From the NCBI GenBank assembly GCA_002633005.1, contig NMRA01000455.1, forward strand, positions 292,945 to 356,944: a stretch of DNA of 64,000 nt, in the 5' to 3' direction. This document shows positions 13,101 to 25,735 of the stretch, piece after piece (the first letter of the stretch is position 1; each line of letters begins with the position of its first letter). The notes below the pieces were generated by a model, which was not told the origin of the DNA, did not search any database, and saw only the letters and a list, made by a program, of their open reading frames with translations. This stretch comes from Phoronis australis (lineage: Eukaryota; Phoronida; Phoronidae). The position numbers were made by a program, and so were the translations under genes.

Positions 13101-16100
13101 TTCATCAACCTCACTGTAACAAGGAAGCGTAGCTTCACTGCATGCACAAGAATTAAAAGATACACCACAGCAAGTGATGACGATTTGTTTGTGTCCCGTG
13201 TACAGTATGTCCAACCCAAGCGACGACCGCAGTGGAGACTGAGATATCGACTCTCATTCGTTGTCATATATCATTGTATTCGTAACATCAGTTTTTTATT
13301 TATGTATTTGTATATAATCATTGTATATAGACTTCTTTGTATTTTTTACCCAGATCTAATGCCTCTTGGCGCTTTCTGGGTTATGTATATTCATTGTATT
13401 CTGAAGATTTCGTAATAAACATTAACAAAAACTCTGAGCACACCGCTGTTTGTGAGAACGGAGTCGGCTAGACCACCGGTCAACGACCTTTGGCTGGTTA
13501 GCCGGGACTTGTTTGACAAAGATTTGTGGACTGTGCTTTTTATAAAAATTCACTTAATCCTTACTTTTTGATCAGGAATAGCCTTCATTCAATGGGTTTG
13601 GAAACATCACTGGCACTTAAATACAATTCGTAACTGTTCGCTTCCTGACTGGGCAATCCTAATGGTTGACGTTTGTCCAAACCTTTGAATTCTTAAAGAT
13701 GTATTTGCATACTCCTAACTATGGTAATGTATATCAAGAACTAAACGACAATGCTATTTGAACGTCGTCTACGTTAAACAAAGTGCAGTTGTATTCATCG
13801 ACAACTTGTAAATGTGAAAATAAAAGTTCTGCAAATACAGTAGGTGACCTCTGCGGCACTAATGACGTACCTTAGGGGCTCACATTGCCCGCACCGTGCA
13901 GTGTTATTCCCCAGCACCACGTCCCGATACTTACTAGACATGTTTGAGTTATTTACGGCGGATCATTTTCGTCGGTCACAAACTCGTTCTTAAAAACATT
14001 TGGAAATTTTCAACCTACTTCGTATTCACGTCGTCGCTATATGTTGTGTTTCTAACAAATTTGACCAAGCAATCACAGAGATAAGGAATTAGCATGCAAG
14101 TTGCACTTGAAGGCACCCCGGCACTATACTCAAGAGATCCATGGGATCCACTATACTACCGCAAGTATACTGGCTGATCCTATGCATTCATTTGATGGTA
14201 ATTCCATTCGGCTACTAAAATTAAGTACGCGCACCGACATTGGCACTCGTAGCCTAACATCCTTATCCTACGCTGAATGTTCGTTTCTACGTGTAGATTA
14301 ACCAAGTATATACATATCGAATAAGTACGTTTTACGCTGAGAATGTCACTCGTTTAAGAACCCTTTGACGTGTCAAAGATTTACTGTCCAGCTAGCCATC
14401 GGATGGTGTGAATAATCAAAGTACAACGACTAACTACGGTGGCATCAGAAGCGTTCTCAGCATCAGAATGCTGTTAACTCCATGTTTGAACAAGAAGAAA
14501 ATTCCTCTTACACCAAACATATGTACATGTGTTTTTGTGTACAGGAAAAGTGTAATTTCTTATGTTTGCTTACTAATGAATACTATCAATTGTTTTGTTT
14601 TAATTGATACGGGGTCAATCAATTTTGTTCATGGCGTAATACAAAAATGTGTGATGAAACCCAGACAGAGTCCATATTACCGTAATACTTGACCGAGCGT
14701 CGTAAAAACTATTACACATCAGATACTCAGTGAGAGATAAGACCTCAGAAAAAGTAAACGTCTCTCCCAGGGATTATCGACAGGGCTGCGTTCCGTAAAC
14801 CCAGGTCACTCTCGTGTAATACAAATTCCTATGGAATACATTCCAGTTTCCATCTTTCTAAAAATTATAATAGGGTTACATTAGACAAAATAGATACAGG
14901 GTGTTACCTTTCTGGCTGAATAAGAATCAAACAGGAACACGTTCAGGCAAAAAAAAACAAAAACAAGCAGACCGTCTCGAAAATTCGTCGAGCAAAAATT
15001 TGGTTGCAGGCAAAACTTTTGTAATTGCAAATAATTCACGTATTACGTGCAAAGGTGCAGAGTAGTATCTCTGTACTTTGTTTGCCCGAGTTTTCCTAAA
15101 GTTTGATCATGCAGTTACGAGTACAGGTGCAAGAGTGGCATCCATAGACAATTTAACATGCACGTTTTTGCTTTGGGCTAATCTAATCGTGCATGTATGT
15201 ACACGCATTACAACTCTTATTTACTGTACATGCTCATATTTGCGCCTATGCGTCTTTTTCAGAAAAAGACTAAAGCCCATCTACGGTTCTCTTTGCTATT
15301 TTAGCTCATATATGTCGTTGCTAAGAACGTACTGGTCGCGTTGGTCATGACATTCAAAAGGCCTATGGCCTAACCAGCACAAGACCTGGACTCCTTTACA
15401 GTAATGACGAGTGATCAGTTATCAGCAAAAATTTAAAAAATGTTGTCTCGAGCTTCGTAGAAGTTATCGAAAATCGCGAGTGAAATCCAAAGACTTGACT
15501 GTGAATAGACTTAGTGAGCCTGCTTCGAAATTTCGCCGACTTTCGACGAGAAATGACCAGGTCGAAAGACGGGTTTTAGCAGCTTTGAAACATAAAACGG
15601 GAACGACAAAATAGTTCACACACCCTATCCATCACCACTGAACCGCGACAGTCTCACAAAAATGTCAGCTTTACCTGATCGTAGCTAAACTTTGGGATAG
15701 TATAATCTGCTCCCCATTCTTCTTGGGGTGGGCTGAATTCGTTCAACCTTGACTGCTGTTCTTTTGGGTCAAAACTTTTGGTCTTCAACCAGTCGACCGA
15801 AAACTCACTCTGATGTCCATCCGCCCATTCACACTTCAGTACTTTTCCATCATCACTTGCCTAAAAGTACAGCAAAAATAATCAACGTGATGAGTCTTAC
15901 TTGCAAAAAGTTGAAAAGAATACACGATTATGAGGTTGCTCCTGGAGTGTTGAAAATCGAGAGCGACTAGGTCACTACAGGGGAGACTATCCTCTGATTT
16001 TAGCTGGACGGTCCTCAAAACGAAAATATGACAGCTTAAAAGTCACCAGGACATTTTACTGCATAATTTTAATAGCTGTTTTTGGACTGGAATTGAACTC

Positions 16101-16767
16101 TACCTCACCTTTTTAGAGAAAAAAACTACAACAGCGTAGAGCCCTCTGACCCGGTGTACTGAACATGTGAAGGTTGAAGAAAATTTGCAATGAGAGTTTA
16201 TCACAACAAAAGTCCACAAAAAGTATTTTAGCATGGACGGGTTTCTACTTATGGCGTCGACTGGCCTTTTCATTGCAACCATTTCAAAAGTATTAAACAT
16301 AGAACGTATCGAGATCTCTGAATGTATCACGTGATTACCAAAATTGATGACTACCAACTGGTCAGACAAAATTCTGCTTGTTTATATAGTGTAACTACAT
16401 GTGTATAATATGTGGTTACCTTAACCGAACTTAAGTCTACATTCGTGTCCAAATCTCCAGCCAGAAGAACCCTGCTTTTCGCGCTCGAGTTGTGACATTC
16501 GCTGCACAAACAACTGTCCCGCAGCCAAACAATCGGGTACATTTGAAGGCGGCCATCTTGCATTTTCACATTGACAAGTCTGCTCCTTCCATCGTTGTGG
16601 ACTTCCGAGATGAATTCTTGCCAAGCCCAGTTGCTTGTCGAAAATCTTCTTTGATGGAAACATGCGTTTGTTGAGAGTTTTGTTACGTGCTTTAAAGAGG
16701 AATTACTGGTCGTCAACTTGGAAAGTTTAGCCAATCGAGGCAAAAATCTTAGTGCCATTGGTTTCAT
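4032..16767 (-). CDS. BBOX1-like: Gamma-butyrobetaine dioxygenase-like protein (six exons, 434 aa)
   Basis: Family role: Fe(II)/2-oxoglutarate oxygenase; BBOX1 hydroxylates gamma-butyrobetaine to make L-carnitine. Joining 16767-16420, 15860-15675, 8994-8846, 8433-8128, 7400-7240 and 4186-4032 gives one uninterrupted 434-residue frame with consistent phases and GT-AG junctions. Human BBOX1 is 387 aa; the extra length is mostly N-terminal. Visible features: a basic, Ser-rich presequence ending near RRFSTS; the N-terminal zinc domain with WLRDSCLCSECH (Cys ligands) and the partner His in ADGHQSEF; the iron HxD at H252/D254 (LHVDLP); distal H396 (LHGRQ); 2-oxoglutarate-binding R409. The segment VQVLHCIKQ is closer to BBOX1 than to TMLHE, but an invertebrate paralogue of either cannot be excluded. 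Two in-frame ATGs start the protein (16767 and 16758); I chose the first, which has G at -3. Intron 2 is by far the longest (6.7 kb). Confidence 0.9.
5760..6950. repeat. Degenerate ~430-bp tandem repeat in dioxygenase intron 5
   Basis: Similar phrases recur at a spacing of about 400-430 bp: ACAGACCTCGAGG near 6450 and ATAGACCTCGACC near 6880; CTTGACGAGAT at about 6352 and 6785; TCAAGGGACGC at about 5770 and 6655; and GGTAAGTCAGT at about 6187 and 6597. The copies are diverged and no coding frame follows the period. I read it as about two and a half units of an old satellite or tandem duplication. Confidence 0.5.
7240..7400 (-). CDS. BBOX1-like: Dioxygenase exon 5
   Basis: This exon encodes residues 330-383 (TDRDGTIMGTFFNQQVRDYT to RIRLRG). 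It corresponds to the FNNATRDT...VQPFYAALKEF region of human BBOX1. The acceptor is TTTCTTTAG and the donor is GGAG|GTGAGG, leaving phase 1. Confidence 0.9.
8128..8433 (-). CDS. BBOX1-like: Dioxygenase exon 4: HxD iron motif
   Basis: This exon encodes residues 228-329. It carries NNVAYTDRKLGLHVDLPF, with the first iron His and Asp (H252, D254), then VQVLHCIKQ and the conserved DG(I/F) segment. The acceptor is ACATTTCAG and the donor is GA|GTAAGA, phase 2 to phase 2. Confidence 0.92.
8846..8994 (-). CDS. BBOX1-like: Dioxygenase exon 3
   Basis: This exon encodes residues 179-227 and the first two bases of codon 228 (VMADDQVLFGFLLKLWTSGL to HETNYG). It lies between an acceptor TTTTAAG and the strong donor GG|GTGAGT, and leaves phase 2. 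It corresponds to the segment of BBOX1 just before the jelly-roll core. Confidence 0.88.
8995..15674. other. Dioxygenase intron 2 (6.7 kb)
   Basis: No exon could be supported inside this intron. The longest frame (13047-13415, plus strand, 122 codons) starts in AT-rich sequence, ends in a hydrophobic low-complexity stretch and matches no family I know. A tRNA-derived sequence lies at 11223-11286. Confidence 0.55.
11223..11286 (-). repeat. tRNA-derived sequence (SINE head)
   Basis: Read on the minus strand there is an A-box match TGGCTCAGTGG (11281-11271) and a B-box match GGTTCAAATCC (11238-11228), about 33 bp apart as in tRNA genes. The anticodon stem pairs poorly and no clean acceptor stem forms, so a tRNA-derived SINE or tRNA pseudogene fits better than a working tRNA gene. 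Confidence 0.45.
15675..15860 (-). CDS. BBOX1-like: Dioxygenase exon 2
   Basis: This exon encodes residues 117-178, from ASDDGKVLKCEWADG to PKFSYDQ. It follows the acceptor CTTTTAG and ends at CAG|GTAAAG, phase 0 at both ends. It supplies the histidine expected to complete the N-terminal zinc site (ADGHQSEFSVDWL, compare DEHYSEFQADWL in human BBOX1). Confidence 0.9.
16420..16767 (-). CDS. BBOX1-like: Dioxygenase exon 1: presequence and zinc-domain start
   Basis: This exon encodes residues 1-116. The first ~48 residues have many Arg, Lys and Ser and almost no acidic residues, as in mitochondrial targeting peptides, with a likely cleavage site after RRFSTS. They are followed by the BBOX N-terminal domain (MYPIVWLRDSCLCSECH). 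The donor is AAG|GTAACC in phase 0. Reading on past the donor gives only a short unrelated tail before a stop. Confidence 0.88.
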
Positions 16768-19162
16768 TCCTCTCGTGTCCTATTAGTCAGTCAACTGGAA
16801 TTTCAAAAGATAGCAATCACAAGATCCATTATAAAACACCACAGCGTTGGAGTGTAGCCTTTTTACTCCAAGCTGTATCTAGTCAAACCTATTTTCACGT
16901 AGTTACAATATACAACTATTTTCAGACGAAAAAGCGTGACATCAGTATCTTGCAATATCGTCCACCAAAAGCAATACCAAAAAACAACTGTACTTTGGAT
17001 AAATAGGCTTCATTTCTGCTGCTTCCTCTACTTGCAAATTGAACCGATAACGGTGATTTTTGCCAGCATTTTCTGCGCTGGGGTTTCCCAGGCAACTGTT
17101 GCACTGATTCATCACTCGCTTAGGGCAACCGATCTTTAGGAAGTCTGTTTCAACAAAATGCCTATTTGTTATTATTAATTGCGCAACTACTTTCTTGAGT
17201 TACTCAAATGCTTTGGAATAAAATTTAATAATCAAGAGTTTCTAGTGTCTCTAAAAGTTTTCAATCTCCCTTTATCAGGGCTCCTTGCTTAAGTATTTAT
17301 AGTGGACTCGCGAAGCGCCGTCGGTTTCCATGACATTTTGTTTGGCACTTCTTGGTGAACCGATTTGAGGTCCAGCTGGCCACGCCACCTGGTGGATCTC
17401 CAACACACACTTTTCAGAATACCGCAACGCCCTCTCCGATTCTGCAACATATACACACTACTACGCTGCGAGTCTGCAGAGCACCTGTACCTCAATTCTA
17501 CACTGCTGTCATGCACGTCGCCCCGTATTTGTTTGTCATTCCTCATTCTGATGCCAATGCAATTTTACTGTTCCATATTTTGAGATATAAAATAGGTAAG
17601 CGGGATTGAGATGCCGTAGAGTTGGAACACGTCAGGACGTCGCTACCATGCAGATAACCAGTCAGAACACTGCATTAGTAAACAGCCGTGAATATCGTGT
17701 CTCTCAAGTACATAAGCATGTATCATACGACAACTCAGAACAAGATTTTAGTTATCCTTAAGCACCAAGTTTATTTTTTATTTATACCACTTTCCCGTAT
17801 AAAATTAGTTTCAAACTGTTCTTATGTCAAGTCAGAAAAGATGTCTACGACTACGTTCAGGAAGAAATAAAAGCCCCTTGTCCTACAACATTATCCGGTC
17901 TCCACAAGGTGGCGCGTTACCTGTCGTTTCGTGAACCGATCGCGGCTTCAACTGGGCAATAACGAAACGTCAGTTTTCCCAGGCCCAGAAACCATTTCTC
18001 ACCTGAGTTAGTAAACAGTAACATAAAATCTAATTTTATGGCTTTACGTAGATAGTTAGTTTCTTTCATTGATGGATCATAGCCATGACTTAAAACTTGC
18101 GCTTACAAATTACCCACACTCACACCGATCCTCTGCAGACAGTGCATTACCATACCCTCTGTGTTCCCATGACAACAAACTTGCCTAATATGGTGGAATT
18201 AATTACAAGCACGCTACTTTGTAACAAAGGATTACACGCTCAAGTAACTCGGGCATGTCTTCATGAATAGGCTTCAGTTGATTTGCTGCTTGGGTTAGGG
18301 AAAGCACCTCACCTAGCCTAGTCTTGGTGTAGCAAGGTCTGTAAACTATTCTCATGGTATGCACGCTATAAAAATGTCAAAGGAACCCATGTTTAGTAAT
18401 TGGGTGTATTTTCAACCACTTTGTGTCAGAGTTGCAGTTAAAAAATCTACACTTAAGCATTTCTAAACAGGTTTCCATGAAGTACTATAAAAATGTTTAC
18501 AGAAGGCAGGAGCGCTCTTTTTTAACATGAACGATAATGCCTAAGGGTTTTACTAGCCAGCCACAATGGTTACGCACAGATACGAATAACTGACTGGTCT
18601 CCGATGACCTTCCAAGTGGGCGAATTGAAGAGTCCTTTATCTAAAAGGTTTCGACAAAACAGGGATTTTGTCACATTTCAGTCACAGTTCGCGGACTTCG
18701 AAAAAATCATGAGACTGAAAAATGTGCTCGGAAGCTAACTATCCAATTAAAATGGCGCTAACTGAAATGAAATTCCATCATGTTATTGATACCGTTGTTT
18801 TGCTATCCATGTACCTTTCTTTTTGTTGAAAATATATGATCACGTGACGCAAGTGGTATTACCTTGGTAAAAAGTCCAAAATCAGAGTCTACATAAAAAC
18901 TTGCATTTTGATACAACAGAAAGAATTGCTACCTGAAACGCAGCGTCGTCAAACCAACAAATTATCTTCGCCAGTTACGTTGAACGATGTTTTCCTATCT
19001 AACTGTGTGGTTACTTATCCCCGACTACAGTATCACTGACAAGTAAGTGTTCCTAAATTACACTATCAGTTTGATGATACCCACAGATTGAAGCGTTTTT
19101 GTACCAGTATCAAGATCCGGGGGTTAGTCGTGCCGGGTCTGACATTAGTTACCGGGGGTTTC

Positions 19163-19580
19163 AGTAGATAACCCGAATCGATGAAACGCTCATGGGTGTT
19201 TATTCGGAAAATTAAGCTGAATACACGCCCATGGGCGTTTATTTGGTGTTACATCTTGTGGTGTCAAGTGTCCAGACAGCGGGACGTTTAGTTGGAAATT
19301 TTCCTCTTAAAAGCCCACTCAGCGTCAACTTTTTGTCACAAATTCAATTCTGTGGAGCATTGATCATTTATAAAAATGAACAAGGCGTTGGCGAACTATG
19401 CATTTATTAACACAAAATTTAAAAACTACGTTTTAAGTAAAAGAATGTCAAGTCAACAAAACTATGAATTTCCGTTTAAACGCACCCTTTTCCGAATACA
19501 CGCCCGGGCGTTTATTTGGCTTGGCTAAAACACCTGAAAATTTTCATTTTCCGAATACACGCCCATGGGCTTATCTACGG
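19163..19580. mobile_element. MITE-like repeat with CCCATGGG palindromes, copy 1
   Basis: About 418 bp, clearly homologous over its length to 40430-40853. The right end reads CTTATCTACGG, the reverse complement of CCGTAGATAAG at the left end of the second copy, so the family has terminal inverted repeats. Several near-perfect palindromes of the form ACGCCCATGGGCGT followed by TTATT lie inside. No protein is encoded. No target duplication was confirmed. Confidence 0.6.
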
Positions 19581-21635
19581 AAATTACCGGTATCCCGCGA
19601 GACCCCGCCGTCCTATTAACGCCGAGTTGACCTGGGTAAATAGAGCAAAAGGAAACACCTACACGCGATCCAAAGTTTCGAGAAAAGTCCTACAATATTA
19701 ATGCCATTTTGTGGAGATAAGGGCAGTCTGATTTCGCTGGAGACTAAGTTAAGTGGAATCTCCAATGCGCCACAGGTCCTTGCAAAACTAGATCAAGTAG
19801 CCCTCTTGACCTGTACCCGGATTAATCTAGCTGAATGTGGATTCGTCGACTACACTTTAAACATGAACTGTGCTTTAACACTGCCACAAAGTTACACATT
19901 CGGGGGCAGTCGAGTTTATTTTAGAGAGGATGTACGACTGAAGATTTAAGATACCATTCGTCGATAGTCTTAATTTTAAGCATGTACATGTATTCTGACG
20001 TCTCGTGAAGTTCCTTTCTATTTCACACCGACAACCGACTACCGTAGACAACATTCAGAAATGTGACCACAATGTACATGTAAGCATTTTCAAGAAAAAA
20101 CGACCTTACTAATGTAGGCCAGGTTGTGGGCCTAAAGATGGCACTTGGCTCGATATTTGCTCCGTTTAACGACACATCCGTGTATATCAGTTGACGCAAG
20201 TAGTCCCCGGAGTTATCAACTTTCAACCGGTTCTCACGTTTGGCGCGTCGGGTCAGGGCAGTTCTTTGCGGATTAACTGTTCGTTTTTGGCAGGGCACCA
20301 AGATCATTTATCAGCTCAAAATAAATCTTTGTGAGAATGCAATCGCTTCGCGAGGCAAAACTTATTCAACTTTAACCTAGGATGAAAAGCCTTTGAGAAA
20401 ATTAAAGACTCAAGAGAAAATACTTAAAAGAATACTAAATTTTGTTTTAATGATTTCAACCAGTCCATGTTCTGTTACTTCAGTGCTAATACGTCATTGA
20501 AGTTGCACTCCTATGGAAAAATCAGAATCCAACTAAAATTCATACTTCTGTGTCACAGATATGATATTATGGTTCTTGATGAGTGATCTTTCCTTACAGT
20601 TGTGTTACTCGCCTAAAGTACAGGTCACGCTTGCCCGTTTAGCACAATTTGAAAGGAGTTTTTCAAAGTTTGCTCGAACCTCTTGAAGGTTGTCCAGGAT
20701 TACAGGGCATTATTTTGTTTTAGAGAACTGAATGGGAAAGTCGTTTTTGATACCTATTTCACCCCAAAACCGGGTTTAGTATCTTTTTCATTAATTCACT
20801 CTACGTAAAAAGTTAAAGATATGTCTAGGACTCTTTAAAAGTGGTCAAATTTGGCAAAATTCGGAACATCAAAGCTCAAAAACGGCTGATTGTATTCATA
20901 TTAAACTTTTGAATACAATGCTTTGTGCACTGCTCTCAAAAACACTGATATGAATTGCTTTGACACTGTTCCACTTTTATGATCTTCATGAAAAATCTTT
21001 ACTGTTGCTAAAACGACCACCAAATAATAGTTTAGAATACAGTAACAGCGTTTTTGATATCTCACCATGAACATTTATAACAACTAAACTTGATCGTGTG
21101 ATTGATAACGTTGTTTTGCTATCAATGTACCTTAGGTCAAAGAGCATAATTTTGTGCTTTATTTGCGCTAACTGCGAAGCGATACCGAAGCAAGTTTACA
21201 GTGAACCAACACGTGAGGGTGAGATAAAAGGTCATTTATGTTATGACAAACTAAACTACATGTACTACAGATATGGATAAAAACAAAAGTTATATCATGT
21301 GTTCAGCTTTAAAGGTGGGTGATAATCTGCCGCAGATGCAGCAGAAGAATATATATGCCCACCCATCTAAAAGCGACAATAGTGCCATCTGTGTTCAATC
21401 CATGGTGACAGGTTATGTAATAGATTATGCTAATCCTACAATTCTTCGCTATGATGTAGATTCAGACTGGCTATTAAGGAGAGCCTTGCCATTAGTGATT
21501 TAAATGCTGGGGCTTCGCTGAATGGCAACCTGGGGTCGATTGAGCTCATCCTTTGGGGATAACTTTGACCTTTGCATGTGACTGGTCTACAGGGGAGTTT
21601 GGTTTAGTTGATCAAGTTACTTGTGACCCTGCTTG

Positions 21636-22421
21636 CAGTGCTGTAGTGATCACAGAAGTGGTTTTCTAGGCCTCCAGTGGCCTACGGCCCATGGCCTAAG
21701 TGGGGCGTAGGCGCACGTAGGCGCAGCCAACCACCTTTTGCTTTTTATCGTAGCGCCTACCCATCGTAAATTACGGCATAGTGGGGCGTAAGCGCACATA
21801 GTTGCAGCAAACAACCTATTTACATTTTATCGTAGCAACCACTACATTTTAACGTTGCGCCTAGGCACTGAAAGTGACGGGGCGTATTCTCAATACGATA
21901 GCCCAGCCTACGGCATCAGTGGCTACGCTGACATCATTGTTCCGAATATTTCGGCGCGAGCGACCACCAGGCATACATATATGCTTGCCAAGTAATGTAA
22001 CTTGTACTAATATTTCAAGATAGAGAAATAGTTATGGTGTCGCATCATAGGTGGATAAATGGGGTGGGGGGAGTGGCGAAGGGCCCCGAGGATACACCCT
22101 AAAAATAGCCGCAGCATATTCATTTCTTGGTGTAACACTCCAATTCTCCTTTATACTGTAATTGTGCTTGGGCCCCCTTCAGAGACTGCTTGGGGTGCAC
22201 GCGTACCTTTGCCTTCGAATATGTGTGGTTGTACCTCTTTCTGCGACATCCAAGATCTGCCACTGTAGACTTTATATAAATACCCCCTTGTGAGTCAGAA
22301 AGTAGGCCCGCATGTTCGCGAGCCAGGTTTTGCAGGTGCAATGAACTTTTAAAATTCAGCGCTAAAGGCGATACGATGGGCTTTGGGCGCCTACTTACCT
22401 CTAATTACCACTACAGCACTG
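21636..22421. mobile_element. Non-autonomous hAT-like element, 0.8 kb
   Basis: It starts CAGTGCTGTAGTG and ends CACTACAGCACTG, an exact 13-bp terminal inverted repeat. Internally it shares the phrase GGGGCGTAGGCGCACGTAGG and the right-hand segment GGGCGCCTACTTACCTCTAA with the 156-bp element at 31517-31672. The eight bases flanking each side agree at 5 of 8 positions, which would fit a decayed 8-bp target duplication. The internal GGGGCGTA block is duplicated. No transposase frame is present. Confidence 0.6.
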
Positions 22422-25400
22422 TATGCTGGTTGTGCTTGGATTTTATCCTTGAGGATAGTAAAGTGAAATTCATCGAAATGTTGGACTTGTAAATACAGCG
22501 TCACAATGCTGACAACAATTGTGCTGAGTTTTCAATAACTAATTTGACCCAAAACCAAAATCGTCAATGTACCTTTCTTTTTCGCTAAATTTTACTGTAA
22601 ACACACGGTCACGTGACCGTTTGCTAAAAAGTCAAACATCAAATTCCGCAGCTTTTCTACTTTCAGAATATATCTACTTTTAAGGAGTTAAAATTTATAC
22701 TTTCCTGGATCAAATTTGTTAAATGTACAGGCATGTCGATAAGGTCCTACCTAGCCTTAACTGTCACCAGTTCAAAGAGCAGCTGATTATTGTCGGGTGG
22801 CGTTAATATTGGCGGCGCATTATTGTAATTGTATCTAGAGAAGGCAGGAAGTCACAAAAAACGGAACAAGAAGCAATTTATTGTTACAAGACGGCTGCAA
22901 GTGAAAGTAGTTGCTTATGACCGCGAAAAAAATGTCAATTGTTCACAATGAAAGTGACAAAGTCAGTGAGATTTGTAACTTTAAACAGATGGAAACGAAC
23001 TCCTGTTTTCTCACATGAACTGGAAGGTTTTACTACACGACTGGCTAATAACATCGACTACGTCTTTTATAATATTTTTGCGATATTACATGGCCGAATC
23101 ACAAAGTAGTGCAAAATAAAAGTACATACGCCCTACACTTTGGCGTCTGCAAAACCCTAATAACAACCAAACAATGCCGGAATTCCGTGAAGGTGACAAA
23201 GTTGTGATTCAAATCTGACACGCTTCAATATGACATCCAAAGCAGCATCATCATGTATGTACTCCCAGTCGGAAAGACATACAAACAACTTAAACGGACC
23301 GATCTTCCGCGGCGAATTTTTTATTCACGTTCATTCAAACGGAGACCAGACACAAGAAACCACGCGGTGAGGCTGACTGGCTGTGCTGTCTTTAGGTCAA
23401 TTCAGTGCTCACGAGCGGTGAAGCTTTGCTGGCTGTTCTTTACAAAACATTTGTTAAGTTATAATGTTACAACTTCAAAGAGTATTATATTCTAACTTGA
23501 ACGTTGTCAATGAATACAACTGCACTTTGTTTATGTTAAAATAGCATTGTCGTTTAGTTCCTGCTATACATTAGCAACCAAATACATGTACATCTTTAAT
23601 TATCTTTACCGTAGAAAACCGTACAACATCACGATTCAGTCGCTAAGGTTCTGTGCCACTATCCTCGCTGGTTCCCTGCGTGCCGCTAGGTGGGGCGGTA
23701 GCCTTGCCAGTACGCAGGTATCACATAATTTTCCTCGGGAATTTTTTTACACCGGCGTTTCTGATTGGCTAGTCGAATTCTCAACTGGCATGACTGATGG
23801 ACTGAATTGTAGATATGGTCTGTTCTACAGACAAATCGGTGCTTAAAATTGATGTCCAGGAAATGTGAAGCCTGGGAATTGTGATTGCGCCGTTTTGGAA
23901 TGCATCTTTGTACTGTCGATATGATTTACGGATTTTTAGGCAAACCTTTGGCAAATGCTAGTCGACTTAGATCTAACAAAATATGCCATTTTGGTCGACA
24001 TAACTTTCAATATTTTAATATGAAAAACAAAATAACCGAATGCTCGGCCGCATTCAACTCACAGGCAGCTGACGTCTTATCACTACCGTAAATCATGAGA
24101 AGCTCAAACGTAAACACAACCTCTGCATACTTAAGTATCGTGGCCACTCGCAGTAGGCCTACCCGCGGATGCAGGACTCAGTTCAGACACTCAACTGAGC
24201 AAAATTATTTATTATGCTGCAACCTCAGTATTCACTATGTAACATATTCACAAAACATTCTTAATTCTTAGATTTTGAGGATTGACGAAAGTCACGATAC
24301 ATAGAATTATCCAAATCTATCTGTGACTCGTCTGATGCTACTTGGTCCGTACTGATACTGATAGGCTAAATCAGTGGTTGACTCGGTGTACGAGTTCTCA
24401 TGGCCTCCACTGAAGGCGCCAGCATGCGTGTGACGTCAGTGGACAAGCGGGTTTTGGCCAACATTCACCATTCTGCAGCTTCTGCGTGCTGGCTGGGCTA
24501 AGCACAGAGGGAACCAGCGAGGTCACTACCATACTCAAAGTCCAGGCCAAGTGCAAACCATTGTTATGCAAATAGGCTACTGCAACATGAACACCCGGAG
24601 AACACAGTAAATACAAGTGGCGCTGTAAACCAACACTAGAGCAGCAACGAGGAAAAGAAAGAGTGCATCGTAAGATGTACGAATATATTGAGTGTAGGAA
24701 CATAATGATTTGCAAGGTCGGACACGTTTTCACGAATTCCACCCCAAGGCAAATATTATTTTATTCAAATTGTTAGCATACGATACAAAGAAAAAGCAAC
24801 TCTTAAAATTTCAGTTAAAACCATTGATTACAAATTATCGCTATCTCCAACCACTTTGGCGTCGGCTGGCCAGTGAAAAGGAATCATGAGAGATAGAATC
24901 AAAATTCATTCAACATGATGAAAATCTTTGCTACGAAACAACCCCACAATGTTCAATTTCTGGTAGCATCAATTTATAACCAATTTGTATATTATAGTTC
25001 TCCACCACGCATGCAGAACTGGAAACCATAGGCTCGTGTGTTGCACATCATTTTCTTCCAGCTCAGCGTGAGTTTTTCGTAAATGATAAGCTCGTGCCAG
25101 AATTAAAGTAAAGACAAGAAAACGTGCGTGAGTAACATTTTATGTGCAAAACACACGGTTTCAGAAGACTGAAGCAGTTGTAATGAAGTTTGTTGAGCAA
25201 CCTTTATATTGTACGTGCCTTAAAAAGATCGGATATGAATAATTATGTTAAAATTAAACCACAGAGGACATTTCGCACAAGTTACCTCTGAAATACGCTA
25301 TGTTGGCGGTGATCTCAAATTCAGTCCAGATATCATGAATATCTCTAATACACAGGTCTGCATTATGGTTTCTTGGGGCTTCCAAGGTATCCTAAGTCTG

Positions 25401-25621
25401 GGGACTCCAGTCGCTACAGTTCCCTATTTCGCCAAACTTTTGAAACCGCCCCAGCAACCCTGATCTCCAAAACTTTTGAAAGGCTACCGTGGTGAAGAGA
25501 GGAGCCCCAAATTCACTTCCTGTGATCACCGTTTTTTCCAGTTGCCCTCAACGGTTGCCACGACTTTTAGAAGCCCCTATGATGAGACGGAGCCGACATT
25601 CTTAAGCAACAGTTTACATAT

Positions 25622-25735
25622 CCAGCTAGCTAGCTGTATGAAGACTATAATAGTCAAAATACAGCTATGTACCACTTAGCAAGCCAGCTAGTTGTACGAA
25701 AACTATCGTCAAAGTACAGATAGGTACCACTGTGT
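25622..25735. repeat. Two-copy tandem repeat, ~60-bp unit
   Basis: Two adjacent diverged copies both begin CCAGCTAG and run through a segment like AGTACAGATAGGTACCACT. The arrangement is a simple local duplication with no coding frame. Confidence 0.55.

Noticed and set aside
13047-13415. 122-codon plus-strand frame in dioxygenase intron 2
   Set aside because: No domain motif, AT-driven hydrophobic tail and no splice or promoter support.
24398-24742. 114-codon minus-strand frame
   Set aside because: No recognisable motif, no signal or splice context; could be chance. It would need transcript data.
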